From assembly GCA_900555715.1 (NCBI GenBank), contig USMC01000006.1:1-64000 (forward strand): a stretch of DNA of 64,000 bases, given 5' to 3'. Every line of letters begins with the position of its first letter. The first letter of the stretch is position 1. This DNA comes from an uncultured Porphyromonadaceae bacterium. GTDB lineage: Bacteria; Bacteroidota; Bacteroidia; Bacteroidales; Muribaculaceae. The translations under genes and the position numbers were made by a program. The notes beneath the pieces are model-generated. The model made no database searches, was not told the origin of the DNA, and saw nothing but the letters and a program-made list of their open reading frames with translations. This document shows, piece after piece, positions 54,850 to 63,210 of this stretch.

Positions 54850-56802
54850 TTACTGTGCGAAGTATTCGCTGAGAAGGAGCGCTTCTTCGGGTGCGTCGGA
54901 TGTGATGTATTCTATACCCATCTTGTGTGTTTCGATGAGTTCCGGTATAGAAGAGACAGTCCAGGCGTTGACTGTCATTCCGAGATTGTGTGCCTCGTTG
55001 ATGTATGAGGGGTTGCTGCGGTATGTGCCGACGTTGAAATCAATGCCTTTGTGTCCCTGGCCGTGGCAGTACTGGGGAGTGTAGTTGCTGCCGAGGTATG
55101 CGCAGATAGCGTCGGGATCGGCTTCGAGAACAGCTGCGAGGTCGGCGGCACTGAATGCGATGTATTCAACTTTGTCCTGCACTCCGGCGTCCTTGACAGC
55201 CTGAACGGCCGCTTTGGAGCAGCGGGCGCTGTTGGCGGCGTTGGAGTGTGTCTTGATTTCGATGATGAGCTTGGTGCGTGTGTCGGAGTTCCTGATGATT
55301 TCGAGGAAGTCCTGTAGCTCGGGCATTTTTTCTCCGTTGGAGAGTGTCAGATTCTTCACCTGGTCGTATGTCGAAGTTTCGATGACGACATTGTTGAAGT
55401 CTCTGTTGTGGTTCGCCATCAGGTGTCCGTCGGTAGTGATCCAGATGTCGGTTTCCGAGCCGTATGCGTTAATCGCCTGTGCGTTCTTCAGAGAGGCGCG
55501 CGAGTTCTGGGCAGCTCCGGGCAGGTTCCAGTATCCGCGGTGTGCGATAACGTCGGCAGGTTTGACGAACTGGCTGACAAGGGTGAGCGTAGCGGCTCCG
55601 AGTTCTTGAATTTTGTTTCCTCGGACGAGTGTGAAGTTGTATTTTCCGGTTTTGAATTCGGCGGGCAGCATGACGGTGACATACTTGTCTTTTATCTCGG
55701 TGTCGAGCAGATATTCAGCGTCGGCGTTTTTCATCATCACCTTATCGCCGTTTTCGAATCCTGTGCCGCAGATGGGGTATCTGATGCCGGGTTTAGCGTC
55801 GAGCGAGAGCAGGCTGACTCCTTCAACGAGGTGTTCGGAAGCAGCGGCGCAGGCGTCGGCAACCTGTGCCCAGAGTCCTTTTGCTTCCTCGGCTGTGAGA
55901 GCGTGGTCGTATGCTCTTGCGAGGACAACGTCGCCTTTCCATCCGTTAGTAGGGGCGCCGGGTGCGGCGTCGCCGCCGACACAGAACCAGTGTGAGCCGT
56001 TTGAGGGAGCGTTATAGTTGCCTACAGCAGCACCTTCTCCGACGAGTTCGCCGTTGATGTAGCAGAGCGATTTGCCGGCCTTTTTGTCCCAAACTCCGAC
56101 AACGTGGTAGTAGATCTGTTTCTCGGGGGTGATTCCGGAGCTTGCCCAGCACCATTTGCTGTTTCCGTTGGTGCTTACATTGGGAAGGAACACGAGTTCG
56201 TTGAGTTTATTCTTACCATTCGCCTTCGTGCAGACCATGAGTCCTGTTCCTCCTCCCTGGTGGGAAGCGAAATATTTGCATTCGGCGTCGGGGAGCGTGG
56301 TATAGTTTGCCATCACAACGGCTTCGAGCGTATGTCCTTCTTTGAGCGCATTCTCGAAAGCATCGTTACCGGCGTAGTCGATTTTATAGTAGTTTGTCGG
56401 CGTGCTTGCCCAGGCGGCGTCGAACGAAACGATGTTGCGTTTGAAAATCTCGCTGTATCTGACCTGCGGCTGTCCGTATTTCTGAACCTTCATGTTCATT
56501 TGCGACAGGTCGGTAGCGCTGCCGTTGTCGTTGAAAGCGATGTCGAGGATTGTGCCCTGGGGCGCGGTGTATTCGTCGGTGACGTATGCAATGTCGGTGA
56601 GGTTTTTGCTGAGGAGCTGGTTGCCGTTGACGTCGTAGACAGTTACTGCGGTTCCGTTGTCTTCATAAGCTATCTTCCCGATGAGAGATTCGTCGGCGTG
56701 GAAGATAAGTCTGTCGGCGTGGTCGTAGAAGTAAAGATTTGCCGCAGCTGCTGTCGTTGCAGCACCCATGGCAAGGGCGAGTGTTAAAGCTACTCCTTTC
56801 AT
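54850..56802 (-). CDS. Secreted glycerophosphodiester phosphodiesterase with LamG-like domain
   Basis: A 650-residue protein with a signal peptide (VALTLALAMGAATTAAA). Residues about 110-320 look like a concanavalin/LamG domain (DAAWASTPTNYYKIDYAGNDAF, HWFCVGGDAAPGAPTNGWKGDV). An Ig-like segment at about 330-410 follows. The last 235 residues are a GDPD barrel with the catalytic HRG near 419, the metal Glu/Asp in ETDIWITTDG and a later His in MANHNRDF. It would cleave glycerophosphodiesters outside the cytoplasm. The small secreted-protein gene directly upstream (3-base gap) shares its transcript. Confidence 0.9.
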   Translation of the reverse strand: MKGVALTLALAMGAATTAAAANLYFYDHADRLIFHADESLIGKIAYEDNGTAVTVYDVNGNQLLSKNLTDIAYVTDEYTAPQGTILDIAFNDNGSATDLSQMNMKVQKYGQPQVRYSEIFKRNIVSFDAAWASTPTNYYKIDYAGNDAFENALKEGHTLEAVVMANYTTLPDAECKYFASHQGGGTGLMVCTKANGKNKLNELVFLPNVSTNGNSKWCWASSGITPEKQIYYHVVGVWDKKAGKSLCYINGELVGEGAAVGNYNAPSNGSHWFCVGGDAAPGAPTNGWKGDVVLARAYDHALTAEEAKGLWAQVADACAAASEHLVEGVSLLSLDAKPGIRYPICGTGFENGDKVMMKNADAEYLLDTEIKDKYVTVMLPAEFKTGKYNFTLVRGNKIQELGAATLTLVSQFVKPADVIAHRGYWNLPGAAQNSRASLKNAQAINAYGSETDIWITTDGHLMANHNRDFNNVVIETSTYDQVKNLTLSNGEKMPELQDFLEIIRNSDTRTKLIIEIKTHSNAANSARCSKAAVQAVKDAGVQDKVEYIAFSAADLAAVLEADPDAICAYLGSNYTPQYCHGQGHKGIDFNVGTYRSNPSYINEAHNLGMTVNAWTVSSIPELIETHKMGIEYITSDAPEEALLLSEYFAQ

Positions 56803-56805
56803 GGT

Positions 56806-57279
56806 TCAGAATTTTTTGAAGATACGCAAAACATCGGTCTGTGCGCCTTTGATGGCGCGGACTACATAAACACCGGGTGCGACACCGTCGAGGCTGCAAA
56901 TGTTGCTGCCGGCAGCGCGTGCCACTACGATGCCGCTTATAGCGGTGACTTCTATAGCGTCGACATCGCCGGCAGTGCGGATTGCTGTGCCGTCGAAACT
57001 AAGTCCTATTTCCGACGCAGCGTCGATTTCGTCGACGCCGGAGGTAGTGTCGAGGAGTATGTATCCGAATGTGGCGTTGTCCACATCGGTAGTTTTGCCG
57101 TCTTTGTCGGTGACAGTAGTTTTGTCAGCGGCGAAGCTCACTTTTGCTGTATTGTCGAGCGATACGACAGGTTGTGCGGCACTTTCTGTGAAGAAGCGCA
57201 CTGTGAACGATTCGGCGGAGAGGACCAAGGCAGCCGCTCCGGCGAGAATCACTGTTTTGGAAAGTAGTTTGTTTTGCAT
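56806..57279 (-). CDS. Small secreted protein with Bacteroidales sorting-like C-terminus
   Basis: A 157-residue protein with a signal peptide (KLLSKTVILAGAAALVLSAESF). The mature part is beta-rich and low in aromatics. The end (LDGVAPGVYVVRAIKGAQTDVLRIFKKF) resembles the C-terminal tails of secreted Bacteroidales proteins. It has no known catalytic motif. It is upstream of the GDPD gene in one transcript, which suggests a partner or chaperone on the cell surface. Its N-terminal region resembles the start of the GDPD protein in length and layout, so a paralogous domain is possible. Confidence 0.65.
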   Translation of the reverse strand: MQNKLLSKTVILAGAAALVLSAESFTVRFFTESAAQPVVSLDNTAKVSFAADKTTVTDKDGKTTDVDNATFGYILLDTTSGVDEIDAASEIGLSFDGTAIRTAGDVDAIEVTAISGIVVARAAGSNICSLDGVAPGVYVVRAIKGAQTDVLRIFKKF

Positions 57280-57451
57280 TATGATATGATTAAGGTTTAT
57301 TCTTTAACTGATATGCAAATGTATACATTAAATTTCTGACTGCAAAATATTTCTACTTCCGGTCTGTGGATATATAGGAAAGTGCAGTTGCCGAGTATAT
57401 TAATTTTGGTGAGCAGGAGAAAATTGAGGGTGGGGGCGGATCGGAGGGGCT

Positions 57452-57482
57452 AACTTTGCAGAGTCAACAAAAAACACGTGAT
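57452..57482 (+). promoter_or_regulatory. Promoter and leader of the capsid-portal operon
   Basis: TAACTTTG at 57452-57459 is a perfect -7 box (the same TAACTTTGCA as in the element modules), 23 bases before the ATG at 57483. TTG at 57425-57427 is a rough -33 element with long spacing. So this operon has its own promoter. Confidence 0.6.
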
Positions 57483-57743
57483 ATGCAAAACGAATCTAAT
57501 CAAATTAAAGCAGACCCGACTCCGCCCGTGATGTCGGCGGCGGTGGACGGAAGCGGAGATGCGGAACTTCTCAAGGCTATCAGCCGTAATCCGGAGACCG
57601 CACATGCTCTTGCGGCAATAGCTTCCGGTGCGGCGCCCGAGGATGTCCTTGCCAGTCTGTTGCCTTCGAAAGCCGTGGAGAGCATTCCGGTGGGCAGCAC
57701 TGTCTTTCTTAGCTCTGCCGCTCCGGATTTCTGGGATTTCTGA
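57483..57743 (+). CDS. Small Ala-rich protein heading the capsid-portal operon
   Basis: I chose the ATG at 57483, just behind the promoter. The 86-residue protein has a disordered N-terminus (QNESNQIKADPTPP) and an Ala-rich helix (AISRNPETAHALAAIASGAAPEDVLASLLPSKAV). It ends in an aromatic tag (SAAPDFWDF). By position (before the major capsid protein) and composition it could be a scaffold-like or capsid-associated protein. The short C-terminal aromatic tag is reminiscent of docking tails. No family is recognised. Confidence 0.65.
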   Translation: MQNESNQIKADPTPPVMSAAVDGSGDAELLKAISRNPETAHALAAIASGAAPEDVLASLLPSKAVESIPVGSTVFLSSAAPDFWDF

Positions 57744-57780
57744 ATCTACTTAACAAATTATAAACCAAACTTTAATAAAC

Positions 57781-59013
57781 ATGTCAGCACACATTTCGTC
57801 AACACCTGTGACAACAGAAGGAATTAATGAAAAGGCGCCCGGTCTTCTCCGGAATGCAATTGATGAACGTCTTGTAAAAATCCGCCCTATGTCGACTCCT
57901 GTCGACCAGCTTTCGCGCTGTGCGGGGAGCCGCCATGCCGGCGGGATGACGGTAGAGTATTATTCGGTGGATACGAAACCTACCGAGACAACCCTGCGCA
58001 AGTCGAACAGCGGCGGTACAGGCAACAAATATTCGGAAGATCTGTATACCTACGTTCTCCGTCCTGCCGATCCGAGCATCTTCGATGTGTCGGAAACGAT
58101 TCTTGTACCCGAAATAAAAGTGTCGGGCGATCAGCCGCTTGTGCTCTACTGTACAGCTAAGGACAATGACGGAAGCATCACTGTGGCGCCTGTCAACATT
58201 CCGATGGAGGCTGACGGCTCCGGTCCTCAGCTGCCCCGTCTGAACGAGGGCACGCGTCTTGTCCGCATGGGTCGCGCCGCCTCGGAGCTGGATGTTCAGA
58301 CGGCTCAATTTTCGGCAATACCTCAGAAGGCAAGCAACAACTGCCAGATTTTCAAAATGCAGGTAGAACAGAGCACGTTTGCCAAAATCGCCGATAAGGA
58401 GATAGGCTGGAATTTCAACGACCAGGAAGAAGCCGCTATCATTGACATGCGTCTCGGAATGGAGAAGAGCTTCCTTTTCGGATGCCGCACGAAGATTTTC
58501 GACACCCGCAAGAACGAATATCTCTATCTCACCGGCGGCATCTGGAATCAGACGCCGAACACTTTCAGCGTCGATCCCGACAATCTTACCGAAGAACGCC
58601 TCATCGAGCTTTTCAGCAAAGCATTCACCGGCAACAACGGTTCCAAGCGCAAAATCCTCATCGCGGGCACAGGTCTGCTTGAAGCGATAAGCAAAATGCA
58701 GGTGAGCCGCATTGTCCGCGGCAGCGAGACGCGTGTGAAATGGGGCGTCGAGTTCAAGGAACTCGTGTCGAACTTCGGCACTCTCTATGTGCTCCATTCC
58801 GAGATTTTCGACCAGTGCGGTCATCGCGACGACGGTTTTGTGATAGATCCCAACTATATGACAAAATATGTTCATGTGCCTTTCCGTGCCGAGCAGCTTG
58901 ACCTCCGCAGCTCCGGTCAGCGCAATACCGATGCAGTAGTCCTTACCGAGGCTTCCTGTCTTGTCCTGCGCTATCCTATGGCACACATGAAAGTGATCGG
59001 CACACGGCAATGA
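57781..59013 (+). CDS. Phage-type major capsid protein (DUF5309/SU10-MCP-like)
   Basis: The 410-residue protein shows the pattern of DUF5309 capsid proteins: N-terminal disordered arm, MEKSFLFGCRTKIFDTRKNEYLYLTGGIW in the middle, then the marker GTGLLEAISKMQ, KWGVEFKELVSNFGTLYVLHSEIFD and a C-terminal LTEASCLVLRYPMAHMKVIG. These are features of the HK97-like fold capsids of SU10-like phages. It is followed by an adaptor-like protein (ATGA overlap) and a portal. It lies in an otherwise chromosomal region without terminase, protease or tail genes. I would call it a domesticated capsid operon. Confidence 0.75.
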   Translation: MSAHISSTPVTTEGINEKAPGLLRNAIDERLVKIRPMSTPVDQLSRCAGSRHAGGMTVEYYSVDTKPTETTLRKSNSGGTGNKYSEDLYTYVLRPADPSIFDVSETILVPEIKVSGDQPLVLYCTAKDNDGSITVAPVNIPMEADGSGPQLPRLNEGTRLVRMGRAASELDVQTAQFSAIPQKASNNCQIFKMQVEQSTFAKIADKEIGWNFNDQEEAAIIDMRLGMEKSFLFGCRTKIFDTRKNEYLYLTGGIWNQTPNTFSVDPDNLTEERLIELFSKAFTGNNGSKRKILIAGTGLLEAISKMQVSRIVRGSETRVKWGVEFKELVSNFGTLYVLHSEIFDQCGHRDDGFVIDPNYMTKYVHVPFRAEQLDLRSSGQRNTDAVVLTEASCLVLRYPMAHMKVIGTRQ

Positions 59014-59558
59014 GAGTGACAAAGACAAAGGACGAGATGCTCGCCTATGTCAGGCTTATGCAGGGGCTTGAGCCCCTGCGGGCCGATTGCTCGGTGGAGT
59101 ATACCGACGGCATAGACGTCAATGCGGTCCTGGAGCAAAAAATAAGGGCACGGTATCTCGACCTGCTGCGCACAGCTCCGCGCGCTCTTCTCGCCGAGGA
59201 TGATCTTGCCGATGAATGTTCGTCGCTGCCTGTCTATTCTCCCGGCGGCACGAGAGTCGTCCTTCCGGCAGTATGTGTCAGAGTATTCGATATCTGCGTG
59301 TCGGGATGGCGGAAAGCGGTTCCTGTCCAAGGTCCTGAATTGAAGGACATCATTGTCCGCAGGCAGAAAAATCCGTTCACAGCTGCGACGGCAGAATCTC
59401 CGGTGGCTGTGATGAACGGCGACGACCCGCATTCCGTGCTCGTATTTCCCGGCGGTGAGGCGGTGACGACGCTGAGCTGCGTCGCCGACTACGGACCTGC
59501 CCGCTATGCCTTCGACGATGCTGCCTTAAACCAATTTCATAACATATTCTATGGATAA
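59010..59558 (+). CDS. Capsid-associated or head-connector-like protein of unknown family
   Basis: A 182-residue protein between the capsid and portal genes, coupled by ATGA at its start and by an 8-base overlap at its end. The N-terminal half is helical (KTKDEMLAYVRLMQGLEPLRADCSVEY), and the C-terminal half is beta-rich (VVLPAVCVRVFDICVSGWRKAV). A head-completion or adaptor protein is the natural guess from position. No motif supports a specific function. Confidence 0.65.
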   Translation: MRVTKTKDEMLAYVRLMQGLEPLRADCSVEYTDGIDVNAVLEQKIRARYLDLLRTAPRALLAEDDLADECSSLPVYSPGGTRVVLPAVCVRVFDICVSGWRKAVPVQGPELKDIIVRRQKNPFTAATAESPVAVMNGDDPHSVLVFPGGEAVTTLSCVADYGPARYAFDDAALNQFHNIFYG

Positions 59559-60840
59559 TATTCTTACGCAGGCCTACGAAGCCTGGAGCAGTGCGTCGGC
59601 TCTGCGAAGCCGTCGCCTGCGCTATAAGCGCTATACCTACGGCGACCAGTGGAGCGACATTGTCAGCGACAGCAGCGGCAAGCTTCATGTAGAGCGAGAT
59701 TTCATAGAACAGACCGGCGGTCGCCCGATAATCAACAATCTGATCCGTCAGCTTGTCAAGACCATTGTCGGGCGTTTCCGCTCCGACGAGAGCCACCGGC
59801 ATATATACGAGGGGGCTATGAAAGATGTCGCACGTCTGAATTGCCTGCCTGAACTTGACAGCCGTCTTTTAGAAGAATTTCTCATTTCGGGCTGTGCCGT
59901 CCAGCGGATAGCGCGGGAGGAGCGTATGGAGCGCGAACGCCTGTGGGTGGACAATGTCGATATCCGGCGTTTCTTCGTCAATAAATTCAGTGATCCGCGC
60001 GGAAGTGACATAGATCTTGTCGGTATGCTCCACGACATGACTTATCCGGAGCTTGTCCGGCGTTTCGGGCGCGGCTCGCGCAGACGTGCGGCGGTGTTGA
60101 AGGAACTATATTCCGGCGCCTCTCCATTACCCGGCATCATAGGCATTGCGGGCAGCGACGGCGATTTCTTCCTCCCCGCCGACCGCAGCCGATGCCGTGT
60201 AGTGGAGGTGTGGACACTCGACTCGCGCAGTATCGTAGCCGGCGATGACATTGCCATACGGTTCAGGTGGCACTGCCGGTGGCTGGCACCGGACGGCACT
60301 GTACTCGCCGAATATGACTCACCCTATTCACACGGCGGTCATCCTTTCGCAGTCAAGTTCTATCCTCTTACCGACGGAGAGGTACACTCTTTTGTGGAGG
60401 ATGTCATCGAGCAGCAGCGCTCCATCAACCGTATGCTCGTTCTCATCGACCGCATGATATCCACTTCAGCCAAGGGCGTGCTTCTGTTTCCGGTCGAACA
60501 GATGACGAAGGGAATGACATGGCAGGATGTGTGCCAGCGTTGGGCGCAGGCCGACGGTGTGATTCCCATATCGGGTCGCGGCGAGCATCTGCCGCAGCAG
60601 GTGATGAGCAACCCGGGCAATTCGGGCGCCTATCAGTTCCTGCAGCTGCAGATGAAGCTTTTTGAGGATATTTCCGGAGTGAGCGATTCGCTGAGCGGAC
60701 GCGGTGCGTCGGGCGCGCGTGGCGCAGAGCTCTATGAAAGCCAGGTGCGCAATGCCACTATCCCGCTGGGCGATATTTTCGAGACTTTTGTGTCGTTTCT
60801 CAACGCACGCAACGAGAAGGCTGTCACTTCCGGCATCTGA
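59551..60840 (+). CDS. Phage portal protein (P22-like), short form
   Basis: A 429-residue protein with the portal layout: RYTYGDQWSDI near the N-terminus, GRPIINNLIRQLVKTIVGRFRSDESH, then wing-like beta segments and HPFAVKFYPLTDGEVHSFVEDVIEQQRSINRMLVLIDRMI. A later stretch reads AYQFLQLQMKLFEDISGVSDSLSGR. It ends about where P22-like portals continue with a further 100 or more residues, so the C-terminal barrel is reduced or lost. Its end overlaps the convergent DUF2851 gene by 17 bases, so truncation by the neighbour is possible. A DNA-packaging or structural role is not established here. Confidence 0.8.
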   Translation: MDNILTQAYEAWSSASALRSRRLRYKRYTYGDQWSDIVSDSSGKLHVERDFIEQTGGRPIINNLIRQLVKTIVGRFRSDESHRHIYEGAMKDVARLNCLPELDSRLLEEFLISGCAVQRIAREERMERERLWVDNVDIRRFFVNKFSDPRGSDIDLVGMLHDMTYPELVRRFGRGSRRRAAVLKELYSGASPLPGIIGIAGSDGDFFLPADRSRCRVVEVWTLDSRSIVAGDDIAIRFRWHCRWLAPDGTVLAEYDSPYSHGGHPFAVKFYPLTDGEVHSFVEDVIEQQRSINRMLVLIDRMISTSAKGVLLFPVEQMTKGMTWQDVCQRWAQADGVIPISGRGEHLPQQVMSNPGNSGAYQFLQLQMKLFEDISGVSDSLSGRGASGARGAELYESQVRNATIPLGDIFETFVSFLNARNEKAVTSGI

Positions 60841-62119
60841 CAGCCTGGGCGATGAATCGGTGCCCGAAACGGCAGTCGAGACATTTGCGGGGCTCGCAGT
60901 AGGATCTACGTAGCTGAATGAGCGCCTGCGAGGCGAAAGCGTCGGGGCATTCGACTCCCGCCTGCCCGAACAGCCGGACAATACGGTTGTTTTCCGGCGG
61001 AAGGCTCTGGAGAATCTGAGTACATGTTTCCAGTGTGCAGTCGCCGCCGAAGAGCTTGGAATATGCGAGCATGGCGGGTACGACGACGTTGACGATGAGG
61101 ACGTCGGAGGCGGTGCGGCTGAGGTGTGGGCTGATATGACCCGATGAAGGTGCGAAGGTGAAATGCGACGCCCAGAAAGAGCTGAGGCTATTCTCGAAAA
61201 GCCGTCGGGCGGCTTCCGCGCTGTCGATGGTGGAGATTTCGTTGGCGATGAGGAATCCGCGGCTGATGAGCGACGCCAGCCATGCTATGCGGCGGTGGGG
61301 GAAATTCTGCGGGCGCATTCTCGCGAGTTTCCATCCGAGTTCTGACGGTCGGTGCAAAGAATGCTTGCGGCTGAAAAAGTCGTAGTCGCGCCGCAGAGCG
61401 TCGAGATATTGCGCTTCGGCGCTTCCTTCCGCAACGGCGTCGAGGAGTCCTGCCTGTCCGAAGAGGATGCTTTCGATTGTCTGGGTGTTGTACTGATAGT
61501 GGAGAAGGACGGAAAGAGGCGTAGCTGCCGCGAGCCGTTCGAACGGTTCGCTGTTTACTCCGAATCCGAGCGCACGCGCAAGCACGATGTAGAGGGTTTC
61601 GTTCCATTTCTGACCGGTTCGTCGCATTATGTCGATGAACCGGTTTGCTTTTTCCTGCATTCTTTCGAAGGCGAGTGCCGTCAGCCAGTCGGTGCGGTAG
61701 ATCTGCGGCACCGACTGCATCTGCCTGAAACAGGCAAGTTCATAGTCGGGACGGTCGGTGAGGTGATCGAGCTCGTCTTTGTACTGCTCTGCGCACGCCA
61801 TCACAACCTGAGGAATTTCGACACCGTCGCGGCGCCTGATGCGCATGTCGTCTTTGCCGACGACATGCAGGATGACATTGCCGTATGCCGTGTCACCGTC
61901 GTGTCCGTGCCGTTTCCAGTCGGAAGCCTTAACGTGTATCTCCACGTTTCCCGCCCATGTTTTGCCGTCGATGCGCACTTTGGCATTGAAGAAATCGGGT
62001 CCGGCATCTTTGTTCTGGATGCCGGGATCGAGCACTTCTATCTCGCGTCCGTCAACCGTGACGAGACGTGCCGGAGTCCATAGACGGTGCCCCCAGATGT
62101 GCTGCATCACCTTTTCCAT
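60824..62119 (-). CDS. DUF2851-family protein
   Basis: A 431-residue protein conserved in Bacteroidetes (MEKVMQHIWGHRLWTPARL). Its N-terminal half (EVLDPGIQNKDAGPDFFNAKVRIDGKTWAGNVEIHVKASDWKRHGH) contains D and E/K residues spaced like a PD-(D/E)xK nuclease (DAGPDFFNAK, NVEIHVK). The C-terminal CEPRKCLDCRFG looks like a metal site. Function is unknown; a nuclease role is an inference from the fold pattern. Its ATG is 12 bases from the end of ribE on the same strand. Confidence 0.88.
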   Translation of the reverse strand: MEKVMQHIWGHRLWTPARLVTVDGREIEVLDPGIQNKDAGPDFFNAKVRIDGKTWAGNVEIHVKASDWKRHGHDGDTAYGNVILHVVGKDDMRIRRRDGVEIPQVVMACAEQYKDELDHLTDRPDYELACFRQMQSVPQIYRTDWLTALAFERMQEKANRFIDIMRRTGQKWNETLYIVLARALGFGVNSEPFERLAAATPLSVLLHYQYNTQTIESILFGQAGLLDAVAEGSAEAQYLDALRRDYDFFSRKHSLHRPSELGWKLARMRPQNFPHRRIAWLASLISRGFLIANEISTIDSAEAARRLFENSLSSFWASHFTFAPSSGHISPHLSRTASDVLIVNVVVPAMLAYSKLFGGDCTLETCTQILQSLPPENNRIVRLFGQAGVECPDAFASQALIQLRRSYCEPRKCLDCRFGHRFIAQAVRCRK

Positions 62120-62131
62120 GGCAGCGGGGTG

Positions 62132-62743
62132 TCAGTCCTGCCGTATTTCGGCGAGGCGTGCGAGGTATTTGCCGATGATGTCGAATTCGAGGTTTACGAC
62201 CGATCCTATTCTGATGTCGCGGAAGTTGGTATGTTCGAGAGTGTACGGGATGATGGCGACACGGAACGAGTTCAGTGTGCTGTCGCATACTGTCAGACTT
62301 ACGCCGTTGACGGTCACCGATCCTTTCTCGACGGTCATGTAGCCTTTTTCTGCCATTTCTTTGCTGACGTTGTATTCAAATTTGAAATAGCGGCTTCCGT
62401 CGGCGTCTTCGATGTCGGTGCATCGTGCCGTTGTGTCGACATGTCCCTGGACGATGTGTCCGTCGAGCCTGCCGTTCATAAGCATGGAGCGTTCGAGGTT
62501 TACGAGGTCGCCGGGACGCAGAAGTCTGAGGTTGGAGCGCTCGAGAGTTTCCCTGATGGCGGTGACTACGTAGGTGCCGTCTGGATTTATGGTGACGACG
62601 GTGAGGCATACGCCGTTGTGCGACACAGACTGGTCGATGTGCAGCTCTCCGGCGAAGGAGCAGCTGACGGTGAGGTTGACATTCGACTCTATATTTTCGA
62701 CAGCCACAATCTTTGCGGCTTCTTCAACTATTCCTGAAAACAT
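62132..62743 (-). CDS. ribE: Riboflavin synthase alpha subunit
   Basis: A 203-residue protein with the two tandem lumazine-binding halves: MFSGIVEEAAKI and NLTVSCSF, then DGHIVQGHVD and YMTVEKGSVTVNGVSLTVCD. It makes riboflavin from two lumazine molecules. Length and motifs are standard. It has a well-formed promoter (TAAGTTTG with a TTTG -33 box) just upstream and is followed by the DUF2851 gene on the same transcript. Confidence 0.95.
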   Translation of the reverse strand: MFSGIVEEAAKIVAVENIESNVNLTVSCSFAGELHIDQSVSHNGVCLTVVTINPDGTYVVTAIRETLERSNLRLLRPGDLVNLERSMLMNGRLDGHIVQGHVDTTARCTDIEDADGSRYFKFEYNVSKEMAEKGYMTVEKGSVTVNGVSLTVCDSTLNSFRVAIIPYTLEHTNFRDIRIGSVVNLEFDIIGKYLARLAEIRQD

Positions 62744-62765
62744 GATTCCTGTTTTTTATGATGTG

Positions 62766-62796
62766 CAAACTTACTAAATAATAATCGTATAGCAAA
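62766..62796 (-). promoter_or_regulatory. Promoter of ribE
   Basis: On the minus strand TTTG (62793-62796) and TAAGTTTG (62766-62773) are separated by 19 bases, the ideal Bacteroidetes spacing, 23 bases before the ribE start codon. Confidence 0.8.
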
Positions 62797-62908
62797 ATTT
62801 ATGTCAGTCTTATTGTACGGCGCTTTCATTTGAAATTGTTGCGGGCGGCAAGAACCGCTCAGGAAGCGAAAGCGTTATACACAAAAACTCTCATAACCTA
62901 TCAAGACT

Positions 62909-63208
62909 ATGAACGATTACAACACTCTCATCAATTCGGCACCTCTTGTCATGGTGGAATTTTATGCGACATGGTGCCCTCATTGCCAGCAGATGATGCC
63001 TGTCATCGCACAGTTGCGCGAACTTGTCGGCTCTGATGCGCAGATCTATCAGCTCGATGTGGACAGGAATGAAGAACTCTCGGAACAGGAAGGTGTAGAT
63101 GCAACGCCGACGTTCATCATCTACCGAAGCGGTAAGGCTGTATGGCGCTATGCCGGAGAAATCGACGGAAATGTTCTTCTGCAGAAGCTTCAGAGCTTTA
63201 TGAACTGA
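62909..63208 (+). CDS. Thioredoxin-family protein with CPHC active site
   Basis: A 99-residue thioredoxin: VMVEFYATWCPHCQQMMPVI has the redox pair CPHC at residues 23-26 (His as in DsbA, not the CGPC of TrxA), and the cis-Pro is in DATPTF (Pro67). No signal peptide, so cytoplasmic unless delivered otherwise. The CPHC dithiol suggests an oxidising or disulfide-shuttle role. The downstream gene (two bases later) is a VKOR-type membrane protein, so the pair probably forms a disulfide system. Confidence 0.9.
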   Translation: MNDYNTLINSAPLVMVEFYATWCPHCQQMMPVIAQLRELVGSDAQIYQLDVDRNEELSEQEGVDATPTFIIYRSGKAVWRYAGEIDGNVLLQKLQSFMN

Positions 63209-63210
63209 CG

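Noticed and set aside
57799..59028. 409-codon open frame on the minus strand
   Set aside because: Complete shadow of the capsid gene; the plus-strand frame has recognisable capsid motifs and operon overlaps.
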